Shown here: one piece after another, positions 6,171 through 9,454 of the stretch
Layout of the letters: each line of letters begins with the position of its first letter
Position numbering within the stretch: the stretch's first letter is position 1
Assembly: GCA_910579865.1 (NCBI GenBank)
Contig: CAJTXA010000046.1
Coordinates: 1 to 9,454 of the forward strand
Length of the DNA: 9,454 bases
Reading direction: 5' to 3'
From: an uncultured Lachnospiraceae bacterium
GTDB taxonomy: Bacteria > Bacillota > Clostridia > Lachnospirales > Lachnospiraceae
Notes under the pieces: model-generated
Told to the model about the DNA's origin: nothing
What the model saw: only the letters and a program-made list of their open reading frames with translations
Databases searched by the model: none
Position numbers and translations under genes: made by a program

Positions 6171-6338
6171 ATGCCTTATCAAATGTCCAAATTTACCTTA
6201 CGAATCGAAAGTGAGTTACTTAAAAAATTTCGTTTTGTTGCTAAATATAATGACCGTTCCGCTAATCAGGAAATAGTAACTTTAATACGAAAACACATTC
6301 GGGAATTTGAAAAGAAAAATGGTAAAATAATCTTATAA
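6171..6338 (+). CDS. Arc-family ribbon-helix-helix DNA-binding protein, copy 1 (55 aa)
   Basis: The protein reads MPYQMSKFTLRIESELLKKF, then RFVAKYNDRSANQEIVTLIRKHIREFEKK. This is the Arc/Mnt pattern: a short beta strand F-x-L-R-x (about residues 8-12) that binds DNA as a dimer, then helix A (E-L-L-K-K-F-R-F-V-A), the R-S-x-N-x-E turn (29-34) and helix B. The length matches Arc (53 aa). AAGGAGGGG precedes the ATG by 7 nt. It is probably an autorepressor of the module upstream and of the divergent 120-aa gene. It is 35/55 identical to the next gene and clearly a tandem duplicate. The target site is inferred from the repeated GCCGTCA sites, not proven. Confidence 0.85.
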   Translation: MPYQMSKFTLRIESELLKKFRFVAKYNDRSANQEIVTLIRKHIREFEKKNGKIIL

Positions 6339-6357
6339 TATCACAGGATAATTTTAA

Positions 6358-6415
6358 GCTGTCATCATGCCGTCAAGCTATCTTTTAGCCGTCATTAAGA
6401 CGCTATAATAAAGTC
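6358..6415 (+). promoter_or_regulatory. operator/promoter module 2 for the second RHH gene
   Basis: GCTGTCA at 6358-6364 and GCCGTCA at 6369-6375 and 6388-6394 (steps of 11 and 19), followed by TATAAT at 6404-6409, reproduce module 1. The palindrome over the -10 is reduced to GAC...GTC. It fills most of the gap between the two RHH genes, so each has its own promoter rather than sharing an operon. Confidence 0.6.
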
Positions 6416-6441
6416 AATTTGATTTTATGGAGGTATGATAT

Positions 6442-6612
6442 ATGCAGTCTGATTTATCAAAATTCACATTAAGAACCGATCCCGAATTACTGAAAAAGTT
6501 TCGTTTTGTAGCTGATTACAATGCTCGGTCTGCCAATCGAGAATTAGAAGTTCTTATGAAAAAACATGTAAATGAATTTGAGAAAAAGCATGGTAAAATT
6601 ACATTTGAATGA
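6442..6612 (+). CDS. Arc-family ribbon-helix-helix DNA-binding protein, copy 2 (56 aa)
   Basis: The protein begins MQSDLSKFTLRTDPELLKKF and continues with RFVADYNARSANRELEVLMKKHVNEFEKK. It has the same Arc-type strand (residues 8-12), helix A and R-S-A-N-R-E turn as its neighbour. It differs mainly before the strand and in helix B (L-E-V-L-M-K-K against I-V-T-L-I-R-K), so the two may form heterodimers or differ in target preference. GGAGGT lies 7 nt before the ATG. A perfect hairpin follows 34 nt downstream. Two 55-56-aa paralogues with matching operators point to duplication of a whole regulator-plus-operator unit. Confidence 0.85.
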   Translation: MQSDLSKFTLRTDPELLKKFRFVADYNARSANRELEVLMKKHVNEFEKKHGKITFE

Positions 6613-6646
6613 TTGATAGGTTTCATTTTCATAAAAAAATATTTTA

Positions 6647-6673
6647 AAGGAGTTAGTCACTGGCTAACTCCTT
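6647..6673. terminator. bidirectional hairpin between convergent genes
   Basis: A perfect 10-bp stem AAGGAGTTAG / CTAACTCCTT with a 7-nt loop lies between the second RHH gene (plus) and the 6741-7184 gene (minus). On the minus strand an A/T-rich stretch with a 7-T run follows; on the plus strand only a weak T-rich stretch follows. It probably ends both transcripts, better on the minus strand. Confidence 0.6.
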
Positions 6674-6740
6674 ATCTCATATTACCTTGTAAAACATATC
6701 GCTTATTAAAAATCATCTACTATTGTTATTTCTTTCTCTT

Positions 6741-7184
6741 TTATTTATCCTTTCGTCTTTTCCATAATCCTTTTTTCCTACTTACTCTACCCTTTGCCCG
6801 CTTTTCAAAATAAATCTTCTTTTTAATAAGTTTCTCTTGTATCTGTGCTGGTAAACACTGAAATATTTCTTCATACTCCATTTCTGCCATTGGTGTTCCT
6901 TTTGAAAGTGCTAAAAGCTGCCTGTTTAACCAATCTTTCCATAAATCATCAAATAATTCCTTACTATCTGTAAAAGTAACAAAACTATCAAATCCATACG
7001 TTTTATTATAATATTGTAACTTTACAAATCCATATTTTCCTGCATCCAGTACGATAGTATCTTCCTCTTTATATAATTCTTCATAAGCCTTCACAACTTT
7101 TTGACACTTTTTATGTTCTTTTATTGTAATATATACTTGTTTTTTCATTCTTATTTTCAAGCCTCTCACTTTTTCATTTCCCAT
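6741..7184 (-). CDS. unrecognised basic protein (147 aa)
   Basis: The start at 7184 overlaps the stop of the upstream gene by 11 nt (ATGGGAAATGA), which implies translational coupling; an ATG at 7148 (MKKQVYITIKEH) is an alternative. The first half looks alpha/beta: KKQVYITIKEHKKCQK, then EEDTIVLDAGKYGFVKLQYYN and GFDSFVTFTDSKELFDDLWKDW. The last 35 residues are very lysine/arginine-rich (KLIKKKIYFEKRAKGRVSRK and on to KRRKDK), suggesting nucleic-acid contact. It has no membrane segment or known catalytic motif. It sits with another orphan between the RHH and XRE regulators of a Mob-bearing element, so a maintenance or transfer accessory role is possible but unproven. Confidence 0.6.
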   Translation of the reverse strand: MGNEKVRGLKIRMKKQVYITIKEHKKCQKVVKAYEELYKEEDTIVLDAGKYGFVKLQYYNKTYGFDSFVTFTDSKELFDDLWKDWLNRQLLALSKGTPMAEMEYEEIFQCLPAQIQEKLIKKKIYFEKRAKGRVSRKKGLWKRRKDK

Positions 7185-7506
7185 TTATTTTCTCTAATTT
7201 TTCCATTCTTTCCCATCTTTTTAAAAGTTTCTCCGAAAAATCAAATTCTTCTAATTCAAAAACACCAGCGGAAAGAAAATGTTGTTTATAATTATTTAAA
7301 ATTTCCAGCATCATAAAAAAACAATCTTCATGATATAGAAAACTTATTAAGCAAAACAATTCACTTTCTTCTAATTCCCCCACTTTAAAATAATTTTCAA
7401 AATCTCTTTCCTCTGAAAAATTACAAAAAATAAGTTTTTCCAAAAACAGCTCTTTTTCTTCTTCCTTTTGCAAATAAAACTTTCTTACAAGTTCTTCTTT
7501 TTTCAT
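7174..7506 (-). CDS. unrecognised acidic helical protein (110 aa)
   Basis: The ATG at 7504-7506 (MKKEELVRKFYLQKEEEKEL) is preferred because AAGGAG lies 9 nt upstream. An earlier in-frame ATG at 7539 has no ribosome site and lies inside the element shared with the XRE promoter. The protein is glutamate-rich and helical, with LFCLISFLYHEDCFFMMLEIL in the middle, too mixed to be a membrane segment, and a charged C-terminus KLLKRWERMEKLEKINGK. Its stop overlaps the next gene by 11 nt, making a two-gene operon. It is read from the minus-strand promoter at 7564-7592. No family is recognised. Confidence 0.6.
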   Translation of the reverse strand: MKKEELVRKFYLQKEEEKELFLEKLIFCNFSEERDFENYFKVGELEESELFCLISFLYHEDCFFMMLEILNNYKQHFLSAGVFELEEFDFSEKLLKRWERMEKLEKINGK

Positions 7507-7537
7507 GTGCCTTTTCTCCTTCTTTGCAACCTTCTCC

Positions 7538-7583
7538 ATTTTTAGTAACTATAAACCATCTCTATTATAAGAGTATAATGAAA
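7538..7583 (+). repeat. upstream element, copy 1, of the XRE tandem duplication
   Basis: ATTTTTAGTAACTATAAA (7538-7555) is identical to 7897-7914, and similarity continues through CATCTC and the -10-like TATAAT (7574-7579). The core TAGT-A-ACTA is a near-palindrome, the shape expected for an XRE repressor site. The -35 for the plus gene is poor. Confidence 0.65.
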
Positions 7584-7592
7584 TAGAATCAA
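7564..7592 (-). promoter_or_regulatory. sigma-70 promoter for the 7506-to-6741 operon
   Basis: On the minus strand TTGATT (7587-7592) and TATAAT (7564-7569) are 17 nt apart. It overlaps the plus-strand -10 of the first XRE gene, so the two directions compete for, or share, one repressor-controlled region. Confidence 0.65.
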
Positions 7593-7621
7593 GAGAAAAA
7601 AGGAGAAAACTACCGCAAATT

Positions 7622-7849
7622 ATGATAAAATTTGACAAACTTTTTCAAACCCTAAAGAAAAATGGCATTAGTCAATACAATCTATACACCTATCGAGATG
7701 TTAGCAGAGCACAGATTCAACGATTAAAAAAGAATCAATCTGTCACCACTCATACTCTAAATAGAATTTTGAATATTTTAGGAGAAGGCTTTACTCTTAA
7801 TGATATTGCTGAGTTTATACCAGATAGCCAACAACAAAAGGAAGAATAA
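7622..7849 (+). CDS. XRE-family helix-turn-helix regulator, copy 1 (75 aa)
   Basis: The protein opens MIKFDKLFQTLKKNGISQYN, with the HTH at about residues 16-52 (ISQYNLYTYRDVSRAQIQRL, K-K-N-Q-S-V-T-T-H-T-L-N, I-L-N-I-L-G). This is the small phage/plasmid type in which recognition residues sit in S-R-A-Q-I-Q-R-L. It probably binds the 18-bp element found before both copies and controls the divergent operon too. The first 68 residues are identical to the next gene at 53 positions. AAGGAG (7600-7605) lies 16 nt before the ATG, longer than normal and the same in the other copy. A hairpin overlaps its stop. Confidence 0.85.
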   Translation: MIKFDKLFQTLKKNGISQYNLYTYRDVSRAQIQRLKKNQSVTTHTLNRILNILGEGFTLNDIAEFIPDSQQQKEE

Positions 7850-7870
7850 CTGATAGTTAAAGCTCTTCCT
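7839..7870. terminator. imperfect hairpin after XRE copy 1
   Basis: AGGAAGA (7839-7845) pairs with TCTTCCT (7864-7870), and TAAC pairs with GTTA inside. It overlaps the stop codon and is followed by a pyrimidine-rich stretch. The second XRE copy has the corresponding hairpin, so it belongs to the duplicated unit. Confidence 0.45.
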
Positions 7871-7896
7871 CCCTTCTTTCTTATACTACCATCTCT

Positions 7897-7942
7897 ATTT
7901 TTAGTAACTATAAATCATCTCCATAATAGGGGCATAATAAGA
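7897..7942 (+). repeat. upstream element, copy 2, of the XRE tandem duplication
   Basis: ATTTTTAGTAACTATAAA (7897-7914) is identical to copy 1. It is followed by CATCTC, then CATAAT (7933-7938) in the place of TATAAT. The minus-strand promoter of copy 1 is not preserved here. Confidence 0.65.
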
Positions 7943-7984
7943 TTATCAATCCAAGCCCAGTAAAGGAGAACAATTATAGACATT

Positions 7985-8221
7985 ATGATTACATTTGACA
8001 AATTATTTCATACCTTAAAGGAAAATGGTATCAGTCAATATAGCCTCTATCAGAAACATGGTATCAGTCGTTCCCAAATTCAACGACTAAAAAATAATCA
8101 ATCCGTTACAACTCACACCTTAAATATGATACTAAATATTTTAGGTGACAATTTCACTTTGAATGATATAGCTGAATTTACTCCCGATAAAAAAGAAAAA
8201 GAGGAAGAATCATCTTTTTAA
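7985..8221 (+). CDS. XRE-family helix-turn-helix regulator, copy 2 (78 aa)
   Basis: The protein opens MITFDKLFHTLKENGISQYS, with an HTH (GISRSQIQRLKNNQSVTTHT) and an I-L-N-I-L-G-D-N-F-T-L-N-D-I end. It is a close tandem duplicate of the previous gene, 363 nt downstream start-to-start. Differences cluster in residues 20-30 (LYQKHGISRS against LYTYRDVSRA), just before and within the recognition helix, so DNA preference may have shifted. The C-terminal tail is acidic (KKEKEEESS). AAGGAG (7963-7968) again lies 16 nt before the ATG. Its terminator hairpin faces the end of the mob gene. Confidence 0.85.
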   Translation: MITFDKLFHTLKENGISQYSLYQKHGISRSQIQRLKNNQSVTTHTLNMILNILGDNFTLNDIAEFTPDKKEKEEESSF

Positions 8222-8232
8222 ATGTTCTTCCT
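8202..8232. terminator. bidirectional terminator between XRE copy 2 and mob
   Basis: AGGAAGAA (8202-8209) and TTCTTCCT (8225-8232) form a perfect 8-bp stem with a 15-nt loop. The minus strand continues into a T-rich run (CTTTTTCTTTTTT) and the plus strand into TCCTTTTCTTT, so it can serve the converging transcripts. Confidence 0.55.
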
Positions 8233-8290
8233 TCCTTTTCTTTATATAAATAATACAAAAACTATTTCACTTTCCATTTCGTTATAGTTC

Positions 8291-9388
8291 CTATCGCCAA
8301 TGCGTATCTTCCTTTTGTAAATCTTGTTGTCTTATCTTTTTTTGGCGATTCTGTTTCATTGCTTCTCTTTTAGTTTCTTCTAATTTTTGTTTCAACGATT
8401 TGGGAGCAAGCGATTTTAAATATTCTTGAAATCCCTCTCCAAGTCCTTTTAATGTTACAAATTGTTTTAATTTTTCTACCTGATCTATCAAATTGGTCGT
8501 TCTTTTTTCCAAATAGACTAATTTTGTTTCATAGTTCTCTAGTAAATAATTTCTTGACACTGCCTGATGAAAAGCCTCCATGATTGTATCCCAATCATTT
8601 TTCTTTACTTTCACATATTCTTCTTTCCCAAATAATGAATTGATTGGAACTGCTATGCCTTTTTTCTTTTTTATTTCAGCCTCTACTTCTTTAGAAATAG
8701 TCTTTAAAACAGAAGCCCTTAAATCATGTTTCTCAAAAATCCCTTGATTCACCTTTTCTTTTGTTTCTAATTCTTTTATCTGCTTAGAAAGTCCTTGTGC
8801 TTGTATTAGTAGCTCTTGATTTTGCATTTCCATTTCTTGTACTTGCCCATAAAGTTCTGTTGCCTTTTGCTCTAAATCCTCTTTTTGTTGTTCCAATCTT
8901 TCCTTTTGACTGTCTAATATTTCTGCCCTCTGTTCTAATACCTCCACTTCCCTCATAACAGCTTTATACTCTGGTAAAGAAAGATTCTCTCTTTGTATTC
9001 CAAGAACCTCTATTTCAATTCCTTGTTCCCTACAAAGTTCTGTCAGAAAAGCTCTCTCCCTTTCCTGCCATGCTACGGTTTCATTCTGTTTCCTGCTTAC
9101 TGCCTTTGCAAATCCCATCTCCTGCAATGCTTTTGTCAAACTATTCCGTGTTTCCATTCCTTTTTTATATCCATGTGCCACAGGAATATAATCAATATGT
9201 AGATGTGGAGTTGCTTCATCAAGATGTAATACACAATTAAATAAATATAAATTTGGATTCCGTTCTTGAAATGTTATTGCATATTGTTCTAATACTTTAA
9301 TCGCTGCCTTTGCATCTTCTGTCAGTTCTCCTTTTTCATCCACTACTGGTGTATCTGTCTTTTTTCCTACTTGCACGATATGGATCTA
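8291..9388 (-). pseudogene. mob: MobV/Pre-type plasmid mobilization relaxase, N-terminus lost
   Basis: From a GTG at 9376, 361 residues remain, opening VQVGKKTDTP. The hallmark third motif of MobV relaxases is at residues 51-62: H-L-D-E-A-T-P-H-L-H-I-D (H-x-D-E-x-x-P-H-x-H, metal-binding histidines), followed by the typical Y-x-P-V-x-x-G-Y-K-K-G-M-E-T-R-N-S-L. A long glutamine/glutamate coiled coil follows (about 125-210), then a basic C-terminus. Family members nick oriT and lead plasmid transfer; they begin about 100 residues earlier with the strand- and DNA-contacting motif I, absent here. An in-frame TAG lies 4 codons before the GTG, and the tip of an insertion sequence lies at 9389, so the gene was cut by that insertion. 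It is probably inactive as a relaxase. Confidence 0.85.
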
Positions 9389-9454
9389 TGTCAATACTTT
9401 GGACAAAAAAAGTCGAAAGATTATGCTGCTTTTTTGAGTTCCTCATCCTCCTTT
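9389..9454 (-). mobile_element. right end of an insertion sequence (IS3-like) with the last codons of its transposase
   Basis: At 9389 the plus strand begins TGTCAATACTTTGGACA, a TG-tipped end in the style of IS3-family terminal repeats. On the minus strand a frame reads K-E-D-E-E-L-K-K-A-A and stops at TAA (9421-9423), as expected for a transposase C-terminus about 32 nt inside the element's tip. The body lies beyond the window, so the family and the other end cannot be checked. It interrupts mob. Confidence 0.55.

Noticed and set aside
6084..6394. GCCGTCA repeats as a CRISPR array or replication iterons
   Set aside because: The units are only 7 bp with unequal short steps and sit at promoters of DNA-binding protein genes; no Rep gene or spacer structure is present.

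Overview
The window is AT-rich DNA with Shine-Dalgarno-led genes and lysine/isoleucine/asparagine-rich proteins. It looks like an accessory region of a low-GC Firmicute. Gut Clostridia/Lachnospiraceae would fit, but that is an inference from style and gene families, since no marker gene is present. The right half carries plasmid or mobilizable-element genes. The left half resembles a decaying defence-type gene cluster on the minus strand.

Left half (1-5433, all minus strand, read right to left). A sigma-70 promoter (5405-5433) drives a small XRE/Cro-type regulator (5147-5365). Next, 19 nt on, is the N-terminal remnant of a YhcG/DUF1016 PDDEXK-nuclease gene (4837-5127, in-frame TAG). A scrap of IS3-type transposase (about 4729-4827) follows, then an intact, unrecognised 363-aa gene with a hydrophobic C-terminal hairpin (3583-4674). 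After it the C-terminal remnant of the same yhcG gene reappears (about 3099-3438, several stops and frameshifts). The interposed material therefore appears to have split yhcG and replaced its middle. Directly after the old yhcG stop is a large gene (286-3061) with an N-terminal TIR-like/DUF4062-like domain and a long alpha-helical repeat region. Its frame breaks at an A7 run (803-809). Its best start is the GTG at 3061 with a strong Shine-Dalgarno sequence, because the 64 codons before it in the same frame are mostly yhcG debris. At the left edge is the start of an AlbA_2/Schlafen-like (RecG-like) ATP-binding regulator gene (1-208).

Middle (5434-6740). An unrecognised 120-aa gene (5665-6027, minus, with its own promoter and terminator) diverges from two tandem paralogous Arc-type ribbon-helix-helix genes (6171-6338 and 6442-6612, plus; 55 and 56 aa). 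Each RHH gene is preceded by three GCCGTCA sites with near-identical spacing and a conserved -10 region. The first set also covers the divergent promoter, suggesting an autoregulated switch.

Right half (6741-9454). Two overlapping unrecognised minus-strand genes (6741-7184 and 7174-7506) diverge from a tandem duplication of a small XRE regulator (7622-7849 and 7985-8221). The duplicated unit includes an 18-bp identical upstream element, a Shine-Dalgarno at the same unusual 16-nt distance, and a terminator. A MobV/Pre-type relaxase gene (8291 to about 9388, minus) follows. It has lost its N-terminus to an insertion sequence whose tip lies at 9389; the last codons of that element's transposase are at 9421-9453.

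The most interesting candidates are the TIR-like/helical-repeat protein behind a dismantled HTH-yhcG operon, the cassette that split yhcG, and the paired RHH operator modules.
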